A DNA stretch of 64,000 nt, taken from the NCBI GenBank assembly GCA_002399405.1, contig DHDP01000020.1, forward strand, positions 1 through 64,000, in the 5' to 3' direction. The position numbers and the translations under genes are program-made. Shown here in pieces: positions 8,403-15,922 of the stretch. The notes beneath the pieces were generated by a model that was given only the letters and a program-made list of their open reading frames with translations, was not told the DNA's origin and ran no database searches. Numbering within the stretch: the first letter of the stretch is position 1; every line of letters begins with the position of its first letter. The DNA comes from Treponema sp. UBA4873. Lineage in GTDB: Bacteria > Spirochaetota > Spirochaetia > Treponematales > Treponemataceae.

Positions 8403-8455
8403 CGGCAGCGGGCTGCCGTTTTTATTAGTATACAATCAGATCGCAGGAAAATCAA
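8403..8455 (-). promoter_or_regulatory. hpf promoter and 5' leader hairpin
   Basis: TTGATT (8450-8455), 17-bp spacer, TATACT (8427-8432) on the minus strand, overlapping the rpoN stop codon. About ten nt after the -10 the leader contains CGGCAGC-CC-GCTGCCG (8403-8418). The T run of this hairpin is on the plus strand, so it is not a minus-strand terminator. It may shape or protect the 5' end of the hpf mRNA. Confidence 0.55.
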
Positions 8456-9912
8456 TTTTTTCTGAAATAGGACGATTCCATATTGATTGCCGACCGGTAT
8501 TTCGCCACAGTCCTGCGGGCAACATGCATTCCCTGCGCTTCAAGCCGTTCGGAAAGCGCGCGGTCGGACAAAGGCTTTTCTCCGGGAACAGGGTTCTCAA
8601 GCATCTGCTTTATTGCAAATTTCACTTTGTCCTGCGTATTGGTAAAAAAATATTTTATGGGGAATAGCTGCCCCCACGGCGTCTGGATATATTTTTCGTT
8701 CGCCATGCGCGAGACTGTCGATTCGTGTACGCCGAGTTCCTTCGCAAGCGCGCTCTGCGTAAGCGGTTCAAGATATCCGCGTCCGGACGACGAAAAAAAT
8801 CCCATCTGCGTTCTGACGAGTGTGCCGCACGCTTTAATAATGATTGATTTACGGTACGCAAGGCTCTCAAGAAACTGCTGCGCGGCCGTAAGATTTTTCC
8901 TGAGTCCTTTATATTTCGCCGCATCGAGTTCCGGGACTATGCGGACCTCCGGCAGAAAATCATTCGCAAGCGCTATGTGGTAATACGAGTCCCTCGTGCA
9001 CGGAACAATCATCTCCTTCAGCGGATCGAAGCGGCGCAGTTCCCCGTCGACTTTCGTAATCACGACGTCGGGACGTACGTACTGGGAAGCTGATTTTCCG
9101 TATCCCTGCGCCGGGTGCGGATTAAGGCGTGAAATAAACGCGATTGCCCGTTTCACGTCATCGGAAGTTATCTCCGTTTCGTCGACGGCGGAGGTATCCG
9201 CGAACATAAGTCTGCTCCGCTCTTCCTGAAGTTTCATCAGTCTGCGTCTGATTCGTTCTATGTCGGGCGTACTGTCGTTTGAATAGAGCACGTCGATATG
9301 CCCGTCGAGTATGAATAAAGCGAGCGTCGGTGCGTTTCCCCGTATTTTGGCCTGTACGAACAGGCTTTCTTCCATATTGTTGCAGCACGTTCCTTCCGGA
9401 TCGAGGCGCTGCACAATGCCGACGATTTTACCGAGCATTTTCAGATTCTGTCCGGGACGGGATTTATCCAGCAGAGAAACGGGAGCGAGAATATGCCATC
9501 CGTTTTCGTCAAGATTTCTGATAAGCGCTTCGCCGAGAGCCCGTTCGTCGGAAGACAGTTTCATGACATTGAGCTGGAACAGCAGATGTTCCTGAAGCGT
9601 TTCCCGCATATCCGCAGCATTCTCGTACGCTTCCTGATATTTTTCCGCTTTCTCAATACCCGACGCAGTCGCATTTCCGAGACGCGTATTGTCCCCCGGC
9701 AGCACCGACGGAACGCGCGCAGTGCTCTCCGCCGCGAGCGGATCGTTTACAACTTCGAGCGCAGGATTTTTATCGACAGCCTTGTAAATTTCCGCACTCA
9801 GATCCTGACTGTTCATCGCCAGCAGATTGAGCGCCTGAATCTGTTTTTGAGAAAGAATCTGTCTTTGGACCTGAGAAGCCTGCTGAATCTGTCCGTAGCT
9901 GTAATCCGGCAT
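8452..9912 (-). CDS. rpoN: RNA polymerase sigma-54 factor
   Basis: 486 residues. The N-terminal region I is Gln-rich (QIQQASQVQRQILSQKQIQALNLLAMN) and contacts activators. A core-binding region follows, then an HTH region with KELGVHESTVSRMANEKYIQTP. The diagnostic RpoN box ARRTVAKYR is at residues 465-473. It directs transcription from -24/-12 promoters with the help of AAA+ activators; one candidate target, hsp20, lies 3 kb away. A TATACT -10 in extended TGC context ends 6 nt before the ATG, and the start is divergent from the DUF1015 gene with only 47 bp between start codons. Confidence 0.95.
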   Translation of the reverse strand: MPDYSYGQIQQASQVQRQILSQKQIQALNLLAMNSQDLSAEIYKAVDKNPALEVVNDPLAAESTARVPSVLPGDNTRLGNATASGIEKAEKYQEAYENAADMRETLQEHLLFQLNVMKLSSDERALGEALIRNLDENGWHILAPVSLLDKSRPGQNLKMLGKIVGIVQRLDPEGTCCNNMEESLFVQAKIRGNAPTLALFILDGHIDVLYSNDSTPDIERIRRRLMKLQEERSRLMFADTSAVDETEITSDDVKRAIAFISRLNPHPAQGYGKSASQYVRPDVVITKVDGELRRFDPLKEMIVPCTRDSYYHIALANDFLPEVRIVPELDAAKYKGLRKNLTAAQQFLESLAYRKSIIIKACGTLVRTQMGFFSSSGRGYLEPLTQSALAKELGVHESTVSRMANEKYIQTPWGQLFPIKYFFTNTQDKVKFAIKQMLENPVPGEKPLSDRALSERLEAQGMHVARRTVAKYRSAINMESSYFRKN

Positions 9913-9918
9913 GTTTTC

Positions 9919-9951
9919 AGTATAGCATAAAAAAAGTTGTACCGGTATACT
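9919..9951. promoter_or_regulatory. back-to-back -10 elements of rpoN and the DUF1015 gene
   Basis: The 47-bp divergent gap holds TATACT on the minus strand (9919-9924; 6 nt before the rpoN ATG) and TATACT on the plus strand (9946-9951; 8 nt before the DUF1015 ATG). The -35 regions would have to overlap each other. Neither gene has a Shine-Dalgarno. Confidence 0.5.
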
Positions 9952-9959
9952 TTTTCAGT

Positions 9960-11279
9960 ATGAAAACGTTCAGCGATTCCGGAATTCTGATTCCCGACAT
10001 TCTTTTACCGAAAAATATAGATTTAAAAAGCTGGTCCGTCATTGCGTGCGATCAGTACACGCAGGACAGAGCGTACTGGGAAAAAGCGGCCGTGGCGGCA
10101 GACGGAAAACCGAGCACAATCAACCTTATTCTGCCGGAAGTATATCTTTCCGACAGCGATAAAGAGGAACGCATCGCGCGAATAAAAACGACGATGCAGC
10201 AGTATATTGCTGACGGCGTTTTCGCGCCGGCGCAGCACGGATTTATATACGTAGAGCGCAGAACGGCATACGGACGCGTGCGGCACGGTCTTGTCGCGGC
10301 GGTTGATCTGGAAACGTACGAATGGAAACCTTTCAGCAAATCGCTTGTCCGCGCGACGGAAGCGACGATTGTTGAACGCATTCCGCCACGCAGGGAAATA
10401 CGGAACGGCGCGCCGCTTGAGTTGCCGCACATTATGCTGCTTGTAAACGACCCGGAGCGCGTACTTGTCGAGGGAACGGGCAGCATGCTCAAAGCGGACG
10501 GCGTGCCGCCTGTATACGACGGCGACCTTATGCTCAACGGCGGAAGCATTACGGGCAGGGTTGTCCCCGAAAAAATGAACGGCTCCGTCCTCGCTTCCCT
10601 CGACAGAATTGCGGAGGCAAACACTGCGGCGGACGGCAGTACGTTCCTGTTCGCTGCGGGAGACGGCAATCACTCGCTTGCGACGGCGAAAGCGGTGTGG
10701 GACGAATACAAGACGACGCTGAACACCGGGGAACGCGGTACAAGCCGCGTACGCTATGCGCTCGTCGAAATAGTGAACATCTACGACACGGGGCTCACAT
10801 TCGAGCCGATTCACCGCGTGCTCTTCGGGGCTGATACGGCGGAACTTATTGCCGCGCTCAAATCAAAGCTCGGAGGCAGCGTGTCGGAATGCGGAAACGC
10901 GGCGGAACTTGAAAATGCCGTAAAAAGTTCAGCGGCGGCGTTCGGCTTCGTGCACACTGAAGCCGGAAAAACGATGTACGAACTGCTTTCCACGCCCGTT
11001 ACGGAACTTGCGGTCGCGCACTTCCAGCCCGTCGTTGACGAATTTATTAAAACCGGGGGAAAAAGCGGCAGAAAAATCACGATCGATTACATACACGGCG
11101 GCGGAGAAGTCATGAAGCTCGGTTCAAAACCGGAAACGACAGGCATACTTCTTCCGCCAGTCGACAAAGACAGTTTCTTCGCGACAATCAGTTCGCGGGG
11201 GCCGCTTCCGCGCAAATCGTTCTCCATGGGAGAAGCGGACGAAAAACGTTTCTACCTTGAATGCAGAAAATTATTTTAG
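9960..11279 (+). CDS. DUF1015 domain-containing protein
   Basis: 439 residues, full length for the DUF1015 family of conserved cytosolic proteins of unknown function. Recognisable family stretches include the WSVIACDQYTQDRAYW opening, FIYVERRT, HGLVAAVDLE and FLFAAGDGNHSLATAKAVWDE. The last is a Gly-Asp-Gly-Asn-His motif that looks like an active site. It is followed 18 nt later by radA on the same strand. A -10 box lies 8 nt before the ATG, so the mRNA is predicted to be leaderless. No catalytic activity can be assigned. Confidence 0.8.
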   Translation: MKTFSDSGILIPDILLPKNIDLKSWSVIACDQYTQDRAYWEKAAVAADGKPSTINLILPEVYLSDSDKEERIARIKTTMQQYIADGVFAPAQHGFIYVERRTAYGRVRHGLVAAVDLETYEWKPFSKSLVRATEATIVERIPPRREIRNGAPLELPHIMLLVNDPERVLVEGTGSMLKADGVPPVYDGDLMLNGGSITGRVVPEKMNGSVLASLDRIAEANTAADGSTFLFAAGDGNHSLATAKAVWDEYKTTLNTGERGTSRVRYALVEIVNIYDTGLTFEPIHRVLFGADTAELIAALKSKLGGSVSECGNAAELENAVKSSAAAFGFVHTEAGKTMYELLSTPVTELAVAHFQPVVDEFIKTGGKSGRKITIDYIHGGGEVMKLGSKPETTGILLPPVDKDSFFATISSRGPLPRKSFSMGEADEKRFYLECRKLF

Positions 11280-11297
11280 AAAACAGGTAAACAGTTC

Positions 11298-12701
11298 ATG
11301 GCAAAAAAAGCAGGCGCAATAGTATATAAATGTTCAAACTGCGGATATTCGCAGCCGCGGTGGCTCGGACGCTGTCCCCAGTGCGGCGAATGGAACACGC
11401 TTGAAGAGTGCATTCTCGACCCGAACGCGGTTACTCCGGCGGGACAGGGCTCGGAAACTGCGGTAAAGATAAAACCGGTGCCGCTCGCTTCGGTAAAACC
11501 GCAGGGCGACATGAGGTTTGCGACAGGCATAGCCGAATTCGACAGGGTTCTCGGAGGCGGAGCGATGAAACGCTCTGCTGTACTTATCGGAGGAGAACCG
11601 GGAATAGGAAAATCGACGCTGCTTCTGCAGACTGCTGCAGGCGCCGCAAAACTGCTCGGCAGAAGCGCACGCATTCTCTACGTGAGCGGAGAGGAATCGG
11701 CCGCGCAAATCAAGGACCGGGCCGAACGGCTCGGTTCGCCTGCTGCAGGCATTGAACTGCTGTGCACGATGCGCCTTGAGGATATACTCGACGCGCTCGA
11801 TGCGCAGAATCCTTCGCTCGTAATCATCGACTCGATACAGACTGTGTATGCCGCGGAGGCCGGGATTGTGCCGGGGACCGTGAATCAGCTGAAGTACTGC
11901 GCGAACGAACTTATCGCGTGGGTGAAGGAGCGGGACTCCGTACTGATTATGACCGCCCACGTGACGAAAGAAGGACTGATTGCAGGTCCGAAGTCGCTTG
12001 AGCACATGGTCGACACCGTTATTTCGTTCGACAGGAGCAGCGACGAGTTCCGTTTCCTGCGCGCGATAAAAAACAGGTTCGGCTCGGTCGACGAACTTGG
12101 GATTTTTGAAATGACGGAAAAAGGTCTTGTCGAAGTTGAGGATCCGTCGGCACTGTTCATCACGCGGCGCAACGGTTCATCAGGGGGACAGTTCCCGGCG
12201 GGAGTCACCTGCACTGCCGTGTTCGAGGGAAGCCGCGTGTTCATCGTGGAAATTCAGGCGCTGACCGTTCCGGCAAAAGCGTCTCTTTCCCGCGTGTACA
12301 GCGACAAAATAGATTCGGCACGCGTCGCGCGCGTTGCGGCAGTGCTCGAAAAGCGCACGGGACTGCACTTTTCAGACCAGGATCTGTACATCAACGTCGC
12401 AGGCGGCATGCGCCTTTCAGAAAGCGCTGTCGACGCGGCGCTCGCTGCAGCCCTTTACTCCGCGCGTACCGACATAGCGATTGAGGCGGGAACGGCCGTC
12501 ATAGGAGAGCTGAGCCTCGCTGGTGAAATACGCCCCGTAAGCAGAATGGCGCAGCGCACGAAAACGGCGCAGAACATGGGATTTACGACAGTACTCGCTC
12601 CTGAAGCCGGTAAAGGTGTAAAAAAAATAAACGACGTAAAGGAACTGATCAGGACGCTTTTCGGAAAAGCAACACCTCCGACACAGGGGACGGGGTATTA
12701 A
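11298..12701 (+). CDS. radA: DNA repair protein RadA (Sms)
   Basis: 467 residues. It has a four-cysteine zinc finger (C12, C15, C26, C29), a RecA-like ATPase with Walker A GEPGIGKS at 99-106, the RadA-specific KNRFG motif at 258-262, and a C-terminal Lon-protease-like domain with the usual loss of protease function. RadA is a hexameric helicase that extends recombination intermediates. It probably shares an mRNA with the upstream DUF1015 gene. No clear Shine-Dalgarno is visible. Confidence 0.95.
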   Translation: MAKKAGAIVYKCSNCGYSQPRWLGRCPQCGEWNTLEECILDPNAVTPAGQGSETAVKIKPVPLASVKPQGDMRFATGIAEFDRVLGGGAMKRSAVLIGGEPGIGKSTLLLQTAAGAAKLLGRSARILYVSGEESAAQIKDRAERLGSPAAGIELLCTMRLEDILDALDAQNPSLVIIDSIQTVYAAEAGIVPGTVNQLKYCANELIAWVKERDSVLIMTAHVTKEGLIAGPKSLEHMVDTVISFDRSSDEFRFLRAIKNRFGSVDELGIFEMTEKGLVEVEDPSALFITRRNGSSGGQFPAGVTCTAVFEGSRVFIVEIQALTVPAKASLSRVYSDKIDSARVARVAAVLEKRTGLHFSDQDLYINVAGGMRLSESAVDAALAAALYSARTDIAIEAGTAVIGELSLAGEIRPVSRMAQRTKTAQNMGFTTVLAPEAGKGVKKINDVKELIRTLFGKATPPTQGTGY

Positions 12702-12925
12702 ACCATCCGCACGAATCAACGGTTCGGACAAATCCGCGTCTTTTTGACTCATAAAAATGTATCAATTTTACTCATCTTGTGCCAATTTTTCCCCCGGAGT
12801 TTTTTTAAATGCGTGCAAATCATTTTTTTTGTCTATTACGGCATTTCCCGACGGCAGAGCCGCCCGAAAATGACATCTGACGGATTGTTCCAAGGTGCAG
12901 AGACCGCAGCTGCTACGGATTGTAA

Positions 12926-12976
12926 AGCGGAAAACGGATTTTCTACAGCAAATCAGAGCGGAAAAACAGATTTTTT
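12926..12976 (+). repeat. imperfect direct repeats upstream of a sigma-54 promoter
   Basis: AGCGGAAAACGGATTTTCT at 12926-12944 and AGCGGAAAAACAGATTTTTT at 12957-12976, spaced 31 bp start to start, about three helical turns. They lie about 30-80 bp upstream of the -24 element, where an enhancer-binding activator could bind. Function is inferred from position only. Confidence 0.4.
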
Positions 12977-13004
12977 TGCAGTATTTTCGGAATCTTTCGA
13001 AACA

Positions 13005-13020
13005 TGGCACATTACTTGCT
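13005..13020 (+). promoter_or_regulatory. sigma-54 (-24/-12) promoter of hsp20
   Basis: TGGCAC-N5-TTGCT with the invariant GG (13006-13007) and GC (13018-13019) separated by exactly 10 bp. This matches the RpoN consensus at all key positions. Transcription would begin near 13030, leaving a leader of about 55 nt before the hsp20 ATG. The rpoN gene is in this window. Confidence 0.75.
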
Positions 13021-13085
13021 ATATATTTTAATGTCAGAGCAAAAACTGATAAAAAATATAGCGCAATTCTTATGGAGGTTTTGAT

Positions 13086-13523
13086 ATGATGAACGAGCTG
13101 GCACTTTTTAATAACGTACTGAACAGTATTCTCGACGACGAAACGGTTTCAGACTGCACATGCAGTACTCCCGACGTCGACGTACGGGAAACGACAGACG
13201 GATATACGCTTGAAATGGATCTTCCGGGATATACGGAGAAAGACGTGGCCGTCGAACTTGATCACAATACGCTCACGATCTCTTCAATCGAGAAGGAAAA
13301 GAACGGAGAGGAAAACCGCAGCACTGAAGCGCACGATGAACAAAACGGAAAATGGCTCATCAGAGAACGCAATGCAGGCGGATTTTCACGGAGCTTTACA
13401 CTGCCCGACGATGTAAACTCTGAGCAGATTGCAGCGTCATTCAAAGACGGAGTACTTGCAGTCACGCTGCCGCGTTCGGAAGCTGTCCGGCCGAAGCGGA
13501 TTGCGATAGAAGCTGCCGCATAA
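13086..13523 (+). CDS. hsp20: Hsp20/alpha-crystallin small heat-shock protein
   Basis: 145-residue ATP-independent chaperone. The alpha-crystallin domain spans about residues 28-135, with DVRETTDGYTLEMDLPGY, the long beta5-beta6 loop, GGFSRSFTLPDDV and the terminal GVLAVTLPR motif. It binds unfolding proteins to prevent aggregation. GGAGGT precedes two adjacent ATGs (13086 and 13089); the second gives an 8-9 nt spacing and cannot be excluded. The presence of a sigma-54 promoter instead of a heat-shock sigma or CIRCE-type control is unusual. Confidence 0.92.
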   Translation: MMNELALFNNVLNSILDDETVSDCTCSTPDVDVRETTDGYTLEMDLPGYTEKDVAVELDHNTLTISSIEKEKNGEENRSTEAHDEQNGKWLIRERNAGGFSRSFTLPDDVNSEQIAASFKDGVLAVTLPRSEAVRPKRIAIEAAA

Positions 13524-13565
13524 CGCTGCATTTATTTAATGAACAGCTGATTACGCCGTCAGGAC

Positions 13566-14459
13566 TTAATCAGCGTGTTCATTTGTTGTTTCAATGGCTT
13601 TCATTTCCTTTTTGGAGAGGACATATGTCGCCGCAAAGCCCAAACAGAGCGCCAGGACCGCCACAATCCACTCAAATCCGCCGGGTATGACGTAACGCCC
13701 GGTTGTTTCATTGTACAGGAGCTGATTGAGAGAGCCTAAAACAAAGCCGATTATGCAAAAATAGGTCGCCTTTGTGAAACGGTTTAAAAGAAACTCCAAA
13801 AACCGCGTGACGAGTAAAATACCGATTACGGTGCTTATTCCCAAAACGGCGATAAGTCCGAGATTTTGGAAAGGGTGTTCTATTATAGTATAGTACACTC
13901 CCATGATTATAAGCATATGAGATGTGCTTATTCCGGGGAGGACGAGAGCAACAGCAATGATTATTCCCGTTAAAAGCTGAAGCAGAATTCCCCCGAAAGT
14001 AAATTCCACAGCGGAAAATGATTCGATTTTCGGCAAAAAAGAAATCCCGAAAACAACTGCCGCCCCGATAATAAAGCTTATAACCGCCGTGGTGATGTCC
14101 CTGCCGTTTTTCTTTACGGTTGACTTGCGGAACAAAAGGGGAAGTCCACCCAAAACCGCGCCTGCAAAAAAATATCGGACGGGAACCTCGTAATTTTCCA
14201 CCAGAAAGCCGATTGCCTTTCCGAAAACAATGAAACCCAAACCTGCGCCTATACAAAACTGCAAAAGAAAGAAAAAGTTTTTCTTAAAATCCCTGAAAAG
14301 ACAGCTTATCGAATGGATAAGTTTGTCGTAAATGCCCAAAATAAGTGCCATTGTGCCGCCGCTCACTCCGGGGACAAGCATGGACGAACCGATTATAAAG
14401 CCGTTTTTCGCTGTATCGAGCGTGCTTAAAAGTCCCGTCCTTTTAGTATCAGAATTCAT
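13566..14459 (-). CDS. DUF368 membrane protein (PopT-like undecaprenyl phosphate translocase family)
   Basis: 297 residues with about eight membrane segments. The hallmark N-terminal GxxxLVPGVSGGTMALILGIYD (residues 24-45) and the related internal LVLPGISTSHMLIIMGVY repeat identify DUF368. Members of this family have been reported to recycle the carrier lipid undecaprenyl phosphate across the inner membrane. The two internally related halves fit an inverted-repeat transporter fold. It has an AAGGAG Shine-Dalgarno. It is convergent with hsp20 and separated from the upstream MFS gene by a terminator, so it is monocistronic. Confidence 0.85.
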   Translation of the reverse strand: MNSDTKRTGLLSTLDTAKNGFIIGSSMLVPGVSGGTMALILGIYDKLIHSISCLFRDFKKNFFFLLQFCIGAGLGFIVFGKAIGFLVENYEVPVRYFFAGAVLGGLPLLFRKSTVKKNGRDITTAVISFIIGAAVVFGISFLPKIESFSAVEFTFGGILLQLLTGIIIAVALVLPGISTSHMLIIMGVYYTIIEHPFQNLGLIAVLGISTVIGILLVTRFLEFLLNRFTKATYFCIIGFVLGSLNQLLYNETTGRYVIPGGFEWIVAVLALCLGFAATYVLSKKEMKAIETTNEHAD

Positions 14460-14513
14460 GATTTCTCCTTATCAGGCAACCCGAAAATGCGGCATGAGAA
14501 AGCCGGTGAGATC

Positions 14514-14541
14514 AAAAAGTTCGGCGCGGATTCTCCGCGCC
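14514..14541 (-). terminator. intrinsic terminator after the MFS gene
   Basis: The stem GGCGCGGA/TCCGCGCC (14523-14530 with 14534-14541) has a 3-nt loop and is followed on the minus strand by GAAC and five T. It separates the MFS transporter from the DUF368 gene. Confidence 0.75.
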
Positions 14542-14577
14542 TGTTTCAAAGGACATTAATAGTCGGAAACGGCTTTG

Positions 14578-15840
14578 TCAAGCCCTGCCCCCGCTTTTAA
14601 TAAGACGAGAATCACCTTTCGCCGGGATCTTTACCGCAACAAGAAAAAGAATAAATCCCGTTCCGAGCATGAATGCAATCGCAAGCACACCGTATTTTGC
14701 CTTTCCGGTCAGCTGCGTAAGGAACGCCATAGCCGATGTTCCGAGAAATGCGGCGCCTTTACCGCAGATATCCATAATGCCGAAATATCCGCCCGATTTT
14801 TCAGCAGGGATGATTTTTGCGTAATATGAACGGGACAGAGCCTGTATTCCGCCCTGAAAAATACCGACGCTTACGGCAAGTATCCAGAATTCGTACTGCT
14901 TGTCCAGAAAAAAAGCATACAGTGCGATTCCGACATATCCCGCAATACACACTGCAATGAGTTTCACCGCATCGATTCTGCGGGACAACCATGCAAAGAG
15001 CATCGCAAACGGGAAAGCGACAAACTGCGTAAGCAGCAGCGCGAGAAGAAGCCCAGTGCTGTCAAGTCCGATCGCGCTTCCGTATGCCGTAGCCATATCG
15101 ATAATGGTGTACACGCCGTCGATATAAAAGAAAAATGCAATCAGAAAAATGAGTATCTTTTTTTCCTTTGCAAGTGAAAAAAACGTTTCCTTCAGATTAT
15201 GAAAACTGTTCCTGACTGGATGCGCCGAAGGCGTGACAAAATGAATCTGCCGGTAATTTTTGATTAACGGCACCGACCAGAGAAACCACCATATACCGTT
15301 TATGAAAAGAACGATATTCATTGCGGCATTCATGTTCAGCCCGATTTTATCCTTCATCAAAATTATCGCAAGGCTCGCAATGAACGGTATTGTGCTGCCG
15401 ATGTAGCCGAGGCCGTATCCCGCGGACGACACGTTGTCCATATTGTCCGGTTCGGTGACATCGGGAAGCATGGAATCGTAAAACACGAGACTTGAAGAAT
15501 ATCCCGTTTTGGCAATGACGAACACGACAAGAAAAAATATCCACGACTGGTATGTGCCGAGCATGGCGCACGAGATCACCCCGACCAGCATAGATATGGT
15601 AAAAAACATTTTTTTACTTCTGCAGGAATCCGCGACGGCACCGAAAACAGGACCTATAAATGCCACTATGAGCGTCGAAATCGAAACCGCATATCCCCAG
15701 TATGCGAGATAGGTCGTCCCCGGAATATGTTCGTTTTCCGCAAGGTATTTAAAATAAACCGGAAATACTGTCGACACAAGCAGCGTAAAAGCAGAATTCG
15801 CCACATCATACACAATCCATTGTTTTTCGAGTTTCGTCAT
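14578..15840 (-). CDS. MFS transporter, UMF1/Atg22-like family
   Basis: 420 residues with about 12 membrane segments. The opening WIVYDVANSAFTLLVSTVFP is the signature of the UMF1 (Atg22-like) branch of the major facilitator superfamily, and the YGSAIGLDSTGLLLALLLTQ region fits as well. In fungi Atg22 exports amino acids from the vacuole; bacterial substrates are unknown. A good AAGGGAG Shine-Dalgarno is present. It is flanked by metH upstream and its own terminator downstream. Confidence 0.8.
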   Translation of the reverse strand: MTKLEKQWIVYDVANSAFTLLVSTVFPVYFKYLAENEHIPGTTYLAYWGYAVSISTLIVAFIGPVFGAVADSCRSKKMFFTISMLVGVISCAMLGTYQSWIFFLVVFVIAKTGYSSSLVFYDSMLPDVTEPDNMDNVSSAGYGLGYIGSTIPFIASLAIILMKDKIGLNMNAAMNIVLFINGIWWFLWSVPLIKNYRQIHFVTPSAHPVRNSFHNLKETFFSLAKEKKILIFLIAFFFYIDGVYTIIDMATAYGSAIGLDSTGLLLALLLTQFVAFPFAMLFAWLSRRIDAVKLIAVCIAGYVGIALYAFFLDKQYEFWILAVSVGIFQGGIQALSRSYYAKIIPAEKSGGYFGIMDICGKGAAFLGTSAMAFLTQLTGKAKYGVLAIAFMLGTGFILFLVAVKIPAKGDSRLIKSGGRA

Positions 15841-15922
15841 AGTGCTCCCTTTTCATACATGATAACATGACTCTGTTATAAAACGGTGAGAAATCGAATA
15901 AAACGAAAATACGAGTGTGTGC

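Larger units (their letters stand above)
12702..13085 (+). promoter_or_regulatory. 384-bp intergenic region upstream of hsp20
   Basis: No credible gene lies here; the short open frames lack ribosome sites and family character. The left part has a short CGGA-CAAA-TCCG hairpin followed by CGTCTTTTT that could weakly terminate radA. The right part carries two imperfect direct repeats (12926-12944 and 12957-12976), a sigma-54 promoter (13005-13020) and a GGAGGT ribosome site (13074-13079). Confidence 0.6.

Noticed and set aside
10023..10814. 263-codon open frame antisense to the DUF1015 gene
   Set aside because: Arg/Val/Phe-rich mirror frame, fully inside a conserved gene; several such frames in this window share the same cause, codon bias at about 50% G+C.
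12744..13031. 95-codon frame in the radA-hsp20 gap as a gene
   Set aside because: No ribosome site, low-complexity translation, and it runs through the sigma-54 promoter and repeats.
13546..13574. 8-bp inverted repeat between hsp20 and the DUF368 gene as terminator
   Set aside because: The stem is short and AT-rich with a long loop, no T run, and overlaps the DUF368 stop codon.
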